Assembly (NCBI GenBank): GCA_003221805.1
Contig: QHUA01000003.1
Span: forward strand, 6,774 to 45,902
Direction: 5' to 3'
Length of the DNA stretch: 39,129 nt
Source of the DNA: Gemmatimonadota bacterium
GTDB lineage: Bacteria > Gemmatimonadota > Gemmatimonadetes > Gemmatimonadales > Gemmatimonadaceae
The notes under the pieces were generated by a model. It worked only from the letters and a program-made list of their open reading frames with translations. It was not told the origin of the DNA and searched no databases. Both the position numbers and the translations under genes were made by a program. Shown here piece by piece: positions 32,586 to 39,129 of the stretch (its first letter is position 1; every line of letters starts with the position of its first letter).

Positions 32586-33236
32586 TCATTCTGAGGATTG
32601 AGTTGTGGCAACCGCGGAGTTGAGACGCGAGATGACGTCTCCCTGTTCAACAGCCTGATGAATTAGATCGAGATCACCCTTGTTTCGTTCGCCGCGGAGT
32701 CTGGCGATCTGAACTAGAACGAGCTCCAGATCCTCGAGGAGCGAGCGGAGCTTCGGATCCTGGGTCGCCGCGGGTGAGTCGATGAGCAGGCGAGTCGTGA
32801 CGAGCAGGTCTGCCGCCTTGTTGGCGAACGTGGCGTCTGCTTGCTGAGTGCCGGCCTTGGCCGGCAACGAGATGAGGAGCGCCGCCGCCTGGCCGAGGTA
32901 CTGGTTGGTCTGGTCGCGATAGGCGTCGGCGACGGCGGAAGTGTCGTATAAAGGCAGCTGGGTGCTGGAGGCGGGCGGCCGGGAGCCAAGCGTGGACTCA
33001 GGCGTCGGACCGGCGCTCCTTGTCGGCATGTATCGGCCGATGCCAATGCCGACGAGAAGCGCGGCGGCCGCGGCGAGCCACGGCGTGCTCTGCGTCCAAA
33101 CCCGGGAGGTCGATGCTGTCCGCGCGTTGAAGTGGGCGTTCTCGATCACCCGCCACATCTCTTCGAGTGGCGGGTCCGGAACCTTGAAGTCGTCGGGAAG
33201 GTTGCGGATCAGATCGTCAAAACGGTCGTCGTCCAT
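32586..33236 (-). CDS. Putative membrane anti-sigma factor
   Basis: This 216-residue protein starts at ATG 33236 (MDDDRFDDLIRNLPDDFKVP), 5 nt after the ECF sigma stop codon and with an AAGGAG ribosome binding site inside the sigma gene end. The N-terminal 45 residues are acidic and cytoplasmic. One membrane helix lies at about 50-68 (PWLAAAAALLVGIGIGRYMP). The C-terminal 145 residues are predicted helical and periplasmic. No HxxxCxxC zinc motif is present, so it is not a classical ZAS anti-sigma. The call rests on position directly behind the sigma gene and on the single-helix topology. Confidence 0.65.
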   Translation of the reverse strand: MDDDRFDDLIRNLPDDFKVPDPPLEEMWRVIENAHFNARTASTSRVWTQSTPWLAAAAALLVGIGIGRYMPTRSAGPTPESTLGSRPPASSTQLPLYDTSAVADAYRDQTNQYLGQAAALLISLPAKAGTQQADATFANKAADLLVTTRLLIDSPAATQDPKLRSLLEDLELVLVQIARLRGERNKGDLDLIHQAVEQGDVISRLNSAVATTQSSE

Positions 33237-33241
33237 CTTCG

Positions 33242-33820
33242 CTACTCCTTGAATGCAGCGAGTGCTTCTCGCAGCTGCGCTCTGGCCGCGGAGAGCCGAC
33301 TCTTGCACGTCCCCTCGGGGACGCCCAGAATCTCGGCGATTTCCGCGTGCGTATATCCCTCAATGTCGTGCATAATCAGCGTCGTTCGATAAGCATCAGA
33401 TAGTTCTTCCACTGCTCGGGCGATGCTCTCCTTGAGATCCGGCTCCGCTTCCGGAGCGGTCTCGATCGAATGTGCTTCGTCGAGCGTGACTTCACGTGCA
33501 ATTCTTACTTCGCTCCGTCTTGCGTTTGAAACTACCGTGACCGTGATCCGGTGCAGCCAGGTCGAGAATGCAGCGTCGCCGCGGAATTGCGCGAGCCTGG
33601 AGAAAGCGCGGATGAACGTGTCCTGCGTGAATTCCCGCGCTTTTTCCGGGTCACCGCTCAGTCGATACGCGAGCGAGTAAACCCGGGGCGCGTGCGTGTC
33701 GTACAGCGCACGCCCGGCCAACCGATCTCCCGCGATGACCCGGGCGATGAGCTGTCTTTCGTTCACGCGGGGTGTTATCCGCCGACCTTGGTCGCGACCA
33801 TTGGCTAATAACTTCGACAC
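33242..33820 (-). CDS. ECF sigma factor (RpoE-type)
   Basis: This 192-residue factor has only regions 2 and 4. Region 2 runs from about 25 to 105 (LSGDPEKAREFTQDTFIRAF, AAFSTWLHRITVTVVSNARR). Region 4 runs from about 135 to 185 (ELSDAYRTTLIMHDIEGYTH, AEIAEILGVPEGTCKSRLSA). The acidic linker (ETAPEAEPDLKE) is normal. The start is GTG 33820; GTG 33766 (VNERQLIARV) is equally possible and lies closer to the usual family start. It heads an operon with the anti-sigma candidate and two exported HEAT proteins, a plausible cell-envelope stress circuit. A clear self-recognised promoter was not found. Confidence 0.92.
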   Translation of the reverse strand: MSKLLANGRDQGRRITPRVNERQLIARVIAGDRLAGRALYDTHAPRVYSLAYRLSGDPEKAREFTQDTFIRAFSRLAQFRGDAAFSTWLHRITVTVVSNARRSEVRIAREVTLDEAHSIETAPEAEPDLKESIARAVEELSDAYRTTLIMHDIEGYTHAEIAEILGVPEGTCKSRLSAARAQLREALAAFKE

Positions 33821-33878
33821 ACCGACCGTACGGATCGTTCGGTAGTCTGGTTACTGGCCCGCAGTTCCCAGCTCGGAA

Positions 33879-34577
33879 TCAGTTTTTGTAGGTCACTCCT
33901 CGCCTATCCTTGATCCCCGGCTCCAGCCCAATCCTCAGGTCGTAGGGCACGACAGAGACAGGAAAGTCTGCGCTCCGATTCCAGCCCAGTGAGCGGGCGC
34001 GGACGCGGATCATTACTTCCTGCGCCTCGGCGGGGTCGCCGAATGGAGTCTTCTTCCAGCGATAGGTATCGCGCAGAATCTGCGACGTCATGCGCAGACT
34101 CGCCATCGATGCGTGTGAAGTGAGAGTGACGAGCGCGCCTCCTCCCTCACGCGCGGCGCGAGAGAGCCGCACCGTCTCGGTACCCTCGGGCTCGATCCCC
34201 GAGAGAACGACGAGAGCAAATCCTCCACAGCGAAGCAGCTCCTCCGCTCCACGGAGCCCGTGCTTGCGACTGCGCGGCCGAAAGAGAATCGGCCCTTCTT
34301 CCCAGAACGGACCAGCAACGGTGCCGAGTCCATCGATCCATACCGCCCTCTCACCCTGGGCGACGGTGGTGTGGCAGGCAGCACGTAGCACCGCCGTCGC
34401 ACCACCTTGCGGCATCCAGACAGTCAGTCGGCTGCGAGGCAGGCCATGTCCGGGGAGGATTGCATCGAGCGCCTCGATGCCCGTCGCCACTGGTTCCGCT
34501 GTTCGGTGAGTGACCGGTGTCGCATCTGGAAATCGATGCTCGATGAGTGCGCGGATAGCGGCATTTCGATCGGACAT
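33879..34577 (-). CDS. imuA: ImuA-like RecA-fold protein, mutasome subunit
   Basis: This 232-residue protein matches the ImuA/SulA-like group of RecA-fold proteins. RTAEPVATGIEALDAILPGH (about 25-44) and GLPRSRLTVWMPQGGATAVL (45-64) align with the RecA-like N-terminus. The Walker A site is degenerate: MPQGGATAVL lacks the GKT/S signature. EELLRCGGFALVVLSGIEPE and VRLSRAAREGGGALVTLT are the following core strands. ImuA works with ImuB and DnaE2 in damage-induced translesion synthesis. Start ATG 34577 lies 9 nt after the -10 box. The usual neighbour imuB is 7.8 kb away. It runs divergently from the lipoprotein gene, with only 66 bp between them. Confidence 0.82.
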   Translation of the reverse strand: MSDRNAAIRALIEHRFPDATPVTHRTAEPVATGIEALDAILPGHGLPRSRLTVWMPQGGATAVLRAACHTTVAQGERAVWIDGLGTVAGPFWEEGPILFRPRSRKHGLRGAEELLRCGGFALVVLSGIEPEGTETVRLSRAAREGGGALVTLTSHASMASLRMTSQILRDTYRWKKTPFGDPAEAQEVMIRVRARSLGWNRSADFPVSVVPYDLRIGLEPGIKDRRGVTYKN

Positions 34578-34586
34578 AGCTCTGCT

Positions 34587-34615
34587 AGAATAGCCCGAAC
34601 ATATCCCGAAAGCAA
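34587..34615 (-). promoter_or_regulatory. imuA promoter with TTCGGG direct-repeat operator
   Basis: On the minus strand TTGCTT (34615-34610) and TATTCT (34592-34587) are 17 bp apart. The spacer holds TTCGGG (34610-34605) and TTCGGG (34599-34594), 11 bp start to start, giving TTCGGGATATGTTCGGG, identical to the dnaE2 copy. The -10 box ends 9 nt before the ATG, leaving a leader of 0-3 nt. Confidence 0.8.
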
Positions 34616-34631
34616 GAGCTACGCCGTCGAC

Positions 34632-34637
34632 TATAGT
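34632..34637 (+). promoter_or_regulatory. Candidate -10 box of the 34644 lipoprotein gene
   Basis: TATAGT lies 6 nt before ATG 34644, again compatible with a leaderless message. No good -35 box is visible; the divergent imuA operator lies 22 bp upstream and could affect this gene too. Confidence 0.35.
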
Positions 34638-34643
34638 TCCGGG

Positions 34644-35810
34644 ATGCCTAGAAGCTGGTTCAATAGATACTCGTCCATAAGCGTGCTCATTCCTTTCGCG
34701 CTAATCACGTCCGTCGCTTGCGCCGCCAACAAGGACGCGCGGCCCACGCCGGTCGGAGAGGTCATACCACCCCAAGCATCGCCGGCCAGCGTCGCATCAG
34801 CGGCAGAAGTCGCGGGGAGAACGACCTCTTCCAGCGCGCCCGCGACCGGGCGAACAGCATCGAGTACCGCCACTGGCACCAGCAAGGATTCAACGTCGAA
34901 AGACCCGCCGATCACCGTCCCGTCGGTGAAGGGACGGACCAAGAAAGACAGCATTGCCCTGGTAAAAGCGGTCAGAACGGGAATGCAGAGCACTGCCTGG
35001 CCAGTTCACACCGCCCCGCAGCTACCCCTGGCAATACTTCCGGCGCACCGCATCGTCGCCTTCTACGGAAATCCTCTCTCCAAAAGGATGGGCATACTCG
35101 GTGAGCTGCCACCGGATCAGATGCTGGCTCGGTTCGACAAGGAAATCGCCGCCTGGACGAAAGCGGACCCGACACATCCGGTGCAGCCGGCGTTCCATCT
35201 CATCGCCGTCGTCGCCCAGGGCTTTCCCGGAAAGGATGGGAAATACAGGCTGCGCATGACCGACAGTCTGATCAACATGGTTTACGGTTGGGCACAGAAG
35301 AAGAATGCAATTCTTTTTCTCGACGTTCAGGTAGGCCAGAGCACGGTTCAGGAGGAATTGCCGCGGTTGGTGCCGTTCCTCTCGCGTCCCAACGTGATGC
35401 TCGGCATCGATCCCGAATTCTCGATGAAGTTCGGTGACAAACCGGGCACGAGGATCGGGACGATGAGCTCGAAGGACGTGAACTACGCGATCAACCTGCT
35501 GTCGGGTCTGGTGAAGCAGTACAAGCTTCCACCCAAGGTGCTGATCGTGCATCGCTTCACGCGAAAAATGCTGACCGATGCCAAGGGCATTAAGCTCGAT
35601 CCAAACGTCCAGGTTGTGATCAACATGGATGGCTGGGGCCAGCCGTGGCTGAAGTACGATTCATATCGCGCCTACGTGGAAGCGGAGCCCGTGCAATTCA
35701 CCGGATTCAAGCTGTTCTACCACAACGACACCAAGAAGGGCGACCCGCTGCTCACTCCGCCTGAAGTACTAATGCTCAACCCGAAGCCGCTCTACATTCA
35801 GTACCAGTAG
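34644..35810 (+). CDS. Lipoprotein, putative TIM-barrel-like domain
   Basis: This 388-residue protein starts at ATG 34644 (MPRSWFNRYSSISVLIPFAL); the frame is open upstream but runs across the imuA promoter. The signal peptide ends in ITSVAC, with Cys26 as the probable acylated residue. Residues about 30-115 are a Ser/Thr/Ala/Pro-rich linker, a likely surface or periplasmic tether. The globular part starts near 130 (LPAHRIVAFYGNPLSKRMGI) and contains NAILFLDVQVGQ, RPNVMLGIDPEFSMKFG, PPKVLIVHRFT and VQVVINMDGWGQPW; the evenly spaced strands suggest a beta/alpha barrel, perhaps glycosidase-like. The family is not recognised with certainty, and no catalytic pair is assigned. Confidence 0.75.
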   Translation: MPRSWFNRYSSISVLIPFALITSVACAANKDARPTPVGEVIPPQASPASVASAAEVAGRTTSSSAPATGRTASSTATGTSKDSTSKDPPITVPSVKGRTKKDSIALVKAVRTGMQSTAWPVHTAPQLPLAILPAHRIVAFYGNPLSKRMGILGELPPDQMLARFDKEIAAWTKADPTHPVQPAFHLIAVVAQGFPGKDGKYRLRMTDSLINMVYGWAQKKNAILFLDVQVGQSTVQEELPRLVPFLSRPNVMLGIDPEFSMKFGDKPGTRIGTMSSKDVNYAINLLSGLVKQYKLPPKVLIVHRFTRKMLTDAKGIKLDPNVQVVINMDGWGQPWLKYDSYRAYVEAEPVQFTGFKLFYHNDTKKGDPLLTPPEVLMLNPKPLYIQYQ

Positions 35811-35843
35811 CCAGTATCCGTAGCGCGCGGGGAGGGAGTGTCA

Positions 35844-37142
35844 ATGACGACGAGGCGGGAGTTTCTTTCGGGGCTGGCCGCTGCCGGCCTCTCGGCACAA
35901 CCCATCTTTCGCGAGAGTGCGATCAGGTCGCTGTTCCGTGCTCACGCCATAGCCGGCGATCGACCGGCTTCTGCGGTTGCCGACGACGAATCGTACTGGG
36001 CCGAGATCCAGCGCGCGTTCGACGCCGATCGGACGATGATCAATCTCAATAACGGCGGCTGCAGCCCGACGCCGAGTCACGTGCTCGAGGCGATGATCCG
36101 GGATCTGCGATTCTCCAACGAGCTGCCTGTCGAGCACATGTGGCGCGTGCTCGAACCGCGGATCGAGAGCGTCCGGCGCGATCTCGCCAGCGAATTCGGC
36201 TGTGATCCGGAAGAGATGGCGATCACGCGCAATGCGTCCGAGTCCAACGAGATCATGATCATGGGATTGGATCTCAAAGCCGGCGACGAAGTGGTGGTCA
36301 CGAATCAGAACTATCCGCGGATGCTTACCGCGTGGGACCAGCGCGCGCGACGCGAGGGAATCGTCGTCAAGCAGGTCTCGTTCAAGGTCCCACCCCCGTC
36401 AGACAATTATCTGGTCGACCAGTTCAAGGCAGCCGTCACTCCGCGCACCAAGGTCATCGAAGTAACTCATATCACCAATCTCACCGGCCAGATAATGCCG
36501 GTCCGTCAGCTGGTGGACTTCGCACGACCCCGCGGCATCGAAGTGTTCGTCGACGGGGCACACGCGTTCGCGCACTTTCCGTTCAAGCGCGATGATTTAC
36601 AGTGCGACTACTATGGAACGAGCCTCCACAAGTGGCTGCTGGCCCCAGTGGGCACCGGGTTCCTCTATGTGCGCAGGGACAGGCAGAAGAACCTCTGGCC
36701 GCTGATGGCGGCGGACAAGAAACAGGACAACGACATCCGCAAGTACGAGGAGATCGGCACCCATCCTGCGGCAAACCACAACGCGATTTCCGCGGCGTTG
36801 GCCTTTCATCGCGGTATCGGTGCGGAGCGCAAAGTCGCGCGGCTCCGCTATCTGAGAGACAGGTGGGCGAAGCGACTGGTAGCGGAGAGCCCGCGCGTCA
36901 CTGTTCTGACGCCGCTGGACAACAGACAATCGGGAGCGATCGCGCTATTTCAGGTCGATGGGATCGACAACGTCAAGCTCGGAGCGTGGCTGTTCAATCA
37001 GCATCGAATCGTGAACACGCCGATCGTGCATCCGGAGTTCAAGGGCATTCGTATCACGCCCAACGTATACACGACGCTGGACGAGATCGATGTGTTCACG
37101 GACAAAGTGCTCGAGGCGGTGAAGAAAGGAATTCCAGCCTAG
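35844..37142 (+). CDS. Tat-exported class V aminotransferase-like protein
   Basis: This 432-residue PLP-dependent protein starts at ATG 35844 with a GGGAGG ribosome binding site; GTG 35838 is two codons upstream. The N-terminus MTTRREFLSGLAAAGLS is a twin-arginine signal, so the enzyme acts outside the cytoplasm. The fold is that of isopenicillin-N epimerase/cysteine desulfurase-like proteins: INLNNGGCSPTPSHVLEAM, AITRNASESNEIMIMGLDL, VTHITNLTGQIMPV, FVDGAHAFAHFPF, and the Schiff-base lysine Lys263 in GTSLHKWLLAPVG. Epimerase, desulfurase or lyase activity cannot be told apart. A DUF885 gene with a similar Tat-like signal follows 10 nt later, suggesting joint action on an exported amino-acid or peptide substrate. 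Confidence 0.88.
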   Translation: MTTRREFLSGLAAAGLSAQPIFRESAIRSLFRAHAIAGDRPASAVADDESYWAEIQRAFDADRTMINLNNGGCSPTPSHVLEAMIRDLRFSNELPVEHMWRVLEPRIESVRRDLASEFGCDPEEMAITRNASESNEIMIMGLDLKAGDEVVVTNQNYPRMLTAWDQRARREGIVVKQVSFKVPPPSDNYLVDQFKAAVTPRTKVIEVTHITNLTGQIMPVRQLVDFARPRGIEVFVDGAHAFAHFPFKRDDLQCDYYGTSLHKWLLAPVGTGFLYVRRDRQKNLWPLMAADKKQDNDIRKYEEIGTHPAANHNAISAALAFHRGIGAERKVARLRYLRDRWAKRLVAESPRVTVLTPLDNRQSGAIALFQVDGIDNVKLGAWLFNQHRIVNTPIVHPEFKGIRITPNVYTTLDEIDVFTDKVLEAVKKGIPA

Positions 37143-37152
37143 GACAAATCAA

Positions 37153-39109
37153 ATGAAGCGACGCACGTTCGTGCAGCGCGGAGTAGTCGGCGCGTTCGGA
37201 TTCGGCGTGCTGCGGAAACTGGAGGCCCTGAAAGTTTCGTCGCTCGGGCAGCGGGTGTCGGACCCGCTCGGCCCCGGCGGAGACACGGCAGTCGCATCCG
37301 CCAACGAATTCACGACGTTGCGCGACAGGTACTTCCTGTTTCAGCTCGCTCGGAACCCCGTCACTTCAACCTACCTCGGCGGCGACGCGTACGATCCGTC
37401 GCTGCGTGACATCAACTCACGGCTGCGGGACTACAGTCGGGCAGCGCTCATGAGCGAATTGCGCTACTACACCGACACCCGGAACGCGCTCTCGCGAATC
37501 AACCCGCGCGCGCTTTCCGCAGCCGAATCGGTGGACCGCGCACTGATGGATGCGCAGCTCGAATTCCTGATCCGCCAGTTAGGCGGTAGTTACGAGCAGC
37601 GGTCGCTCGACAGTTACGTCGCCGAGCCGTTCCGTGGAATCGATTGGCAGATCCAGCAGATGACTGATGCCGGCAGGGGCCTGCTCGGCACTGAAGTCGA
37701 GTGGCAGCAAGTGGTCAATCGTGCGCTGACAACGCCGAGATACCTCGAGACCGCGCGCACCAATCTTCTCTCCGGCAAGCGAGCGGGACACATGCCCGAC
37801 AAGCGCATGGTCCAGCGCGATGGGATCGATGGCAGCAAAGCAAACGCCGAATATTTCAGAGAGACGCTGCCGGCGACGGCCCGCGGATTCATTGGTGGAC
37901 GCGCGTTCGGCCAGCAGATGCTCCCTCGAATTGCCAACGCCGGCGAGACGGCGGCAAAAGCCTGGGACGATTTCGCGTCGTTCCTGAGCACCAACTTCAA
38001 CGTGAACGAGACCGTCGATCGCTTCGCCTCCGGCGAGGCGGAGTACGAGTGGCGGGTTCACAACGTGCTGCGCGATCCACGCAGCGCCTCGCAGCTGTTT
38101 CAGTACGGCAAGGAGCAGGTTGATCTCTACACGAATCGCATCCACGAGATTGCGCGGGTCGTGGCTGCCGAGGCGAAGCTGGCGATGAACTTCGACGTGG
38201 CGCGGCGAAATGCATCGGTGCGCGCGGTGATGGATTACCTGTCCAAGGATTCACCGAGAAACGACGACCAGCTATTTCAGTGGTACAGGCAAGCTGGCGA
38301 TCGAGCGGTCGCTTACGGCCGTCAGTACGATCTCTTCGACATTCCGCCGACCTACAAGCTCGACGTGGTGCCAACGCCGCCCGTCCTGAGAAGCACAATC
38401 GATGCGGCGTACTATCCGGCACCGCCGTTCAAGAAAACGGGAGTGGGACAATTCTATCTCACTCCCACCGGCAACGATCCCGCCGCCCTCAAGCAAAACA
38501 ATCACGCCTCGGTGGCGGACACAGCGGTGCACGAAGAAGTACATGACGATGCACGCGGCGCAGATCTCCAACATCCGCTGGCTGACGCCGGGGGCGGTCG
38601 AGGATTCATCGTCGATGTGGAGTGACTCGATGGCGTCGGAGGGCTGGGCGCTGTACTGTGAGGAGCTGATGTCCGATCCGCGTCCCGGGCGCCGTTACGG
38701 CTTCTACAACGTGGGCGAATACCTGTACGAGCTGCAGGGGCAATTGCTGCGCGCGGTGCGCATCGTGGTCGACGTCGGCATCCACACCAAGCGCATGACA
38801 TTCGACGAAGCCGTGGACTATTTCACGGCGCACGTCGATTTCTTTCCGGGCGCCAGGCAAAGAGCGGCAACAGATCCAGCGGCGCGGGCAGAAGCGGAGG
38901 TGGCACAACGCGCGATTTACCGCTACTCGAAGTGGCCGACGCAGGCCATCACCTACAACCTTGGCAAGAATGCCATCGCAGGCCTGCGGGAGGCGTACAA
39001 GGCGAAGACCGGTCGCGCCTACTCAGAGAAGCATTTTCATCAGAAGTTCATGGGGATGGGAACGGTGCCTGTCGCTTATTTCCGCGAAGTGTTTCTGCAG
39101 ACTCCCTGA
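37153..39109 (+). pseudogene. DUF885 family protein, frameshifted in the metal-binding motif
   Basis: Together the two frames make a DUF885-type protein of about 650 residues. The N-terminus MKRRTFVQRGVVGAFGFG resembles a Tat signal. Frame 1 runs from 37153 through about 38535 and ends in ASVADTAVHEE, where the family has HExxPGH. The stop reached in this frame (38625) comes after about 30 out-of-frame residues. Family sequence resumes in the next frame at about 38540 with YMTMHAAQISNIRWLTPGAV, MWSDSMASEGWALYCEELM and a complete C-terminus ending at 39109. The frame change equals loss of 2 mod 3 bases, consistent with an 11- or 14-bp deletion that removed the PGH part. Either the gene is inactivated or the assembly has a local error. 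DUF885 members are often metallopeptidase-like. Confidence 0.75.
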
Positions 39110-39129
39110 GCATTCCACAACAATCAAAA

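Noticed and set aside
31947-32594. Plus-strand Gly/Ser-rich frame resembling a PE_PGRS-like protein
   Set aside because: It is the complement of the Pro/Met repeat region and signal peptide of the exported HEAT protein. Its composition follows from that region.
33821-33871. Self-recognised ECF promoter (GGGAACT on the minus strand at 33869-33863)
   Set aside because: GGGAACT resembles an RpoE-type -35 box, but no matching -10 element lies 15-17 bp downstream.
34407-34643. 79-residue N-terminal extension of the 34644 lipoprotein
   Set aside because: It would be translated across the imuA coding region and promoter. The signal peptide starts at ATG 34644.

Overview
The window looks like chromosomal DNA from a free-living, high-GC (by eye about 60% or more), Gram-negative-type bacterium. 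Lipoproteins, Tat substrates and periplasmic HEAT proteins, a DUF2723 protein with the NGDNDTFPLWYAQ signature, frequent TTG starts and a DnaE2/ImuA/ImuB mutasome fit Gemmatimonadota best. This is inference, because no rRNA, tRNA or other phylogenetic marker is present. Coding density is high and no gene-free stretch exceeds about 215 bp. No CRISPR array, insertion sequence, prophage or tRNA was seen.

Layout. 1-966: the end of a 3D-domain exported protein and a 59-residue membrane protein. 1082-3052: a primary-type sigma factor and a DagK/YegS-type lipid kinase, separated by an inverted array of heptanucleotide repeats. 3066-8027: glycolate oxidase glcD-glcE-glcF followed by ygfZ, closed by a strong bidirectional terminator. 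8090-8305: a Thr/Lys-tailed lipoprotein, facing away from 8494-11989, which encodes a ChlI/MoxR-like AAA+ ATPase, a cytidylate-kinase-like protein, tag, a membrane protein and a VOC protein. 12051-16771: an ICMT-like methyltransferase, an AidB-like acyl-CoA dehydrogenase, a conserved hypothetical, an SDR and threonine aldolase. 16915-20073: dnaE2. 20222-24573: the DUF2723 protein and a secreted alpha/beta hydrolase. 24785-27497: imuB, preceded by an autoregulated ArsR / AHSA1 / membrane-protein operon. 27617-29284: DinB-like, DUF411 and GNAT proteins. 29439-33820 (minus strand): ECF sigma factor, membrane anti-sigma candidate and two tandemly duplicated HEAT-repeat proteins. 33879-34577: imuA. 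34644-39109: a lipoprotein, a Tat-exported class V aminotransferase-like protein and a frameshifted DUF885 gene.

How the genes work together. The central observation is a translesion mutasome (ImuA, ImuB, DnaE2) split into three separate loci within 18 kb. Each locus has a near-identical promoter: a TTGCTT -35 box, a direct repeat TTCGGG-N5-TTCGG(G/T) in the spacer, and a TATA-like -10 box. This points to one damage-responsive regulator acting through a direct-repeat operator. In dnaE2 and imuA the -10 box lies 7-9 nt before the ATG, so these messages are probably leaderless; several other genes here share that geometry.

Non-coding structure is also rich. Two intergenic inverted heptamer arrays have the same polarity relative to transcription (G-rich arm after the stop codon, C/T-rich arm before the next start). 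There is a 190-bp inverted-repeat element with a diverged single unit elsewhere, and a 106-bp multi-stem hairpin between convergent genes.
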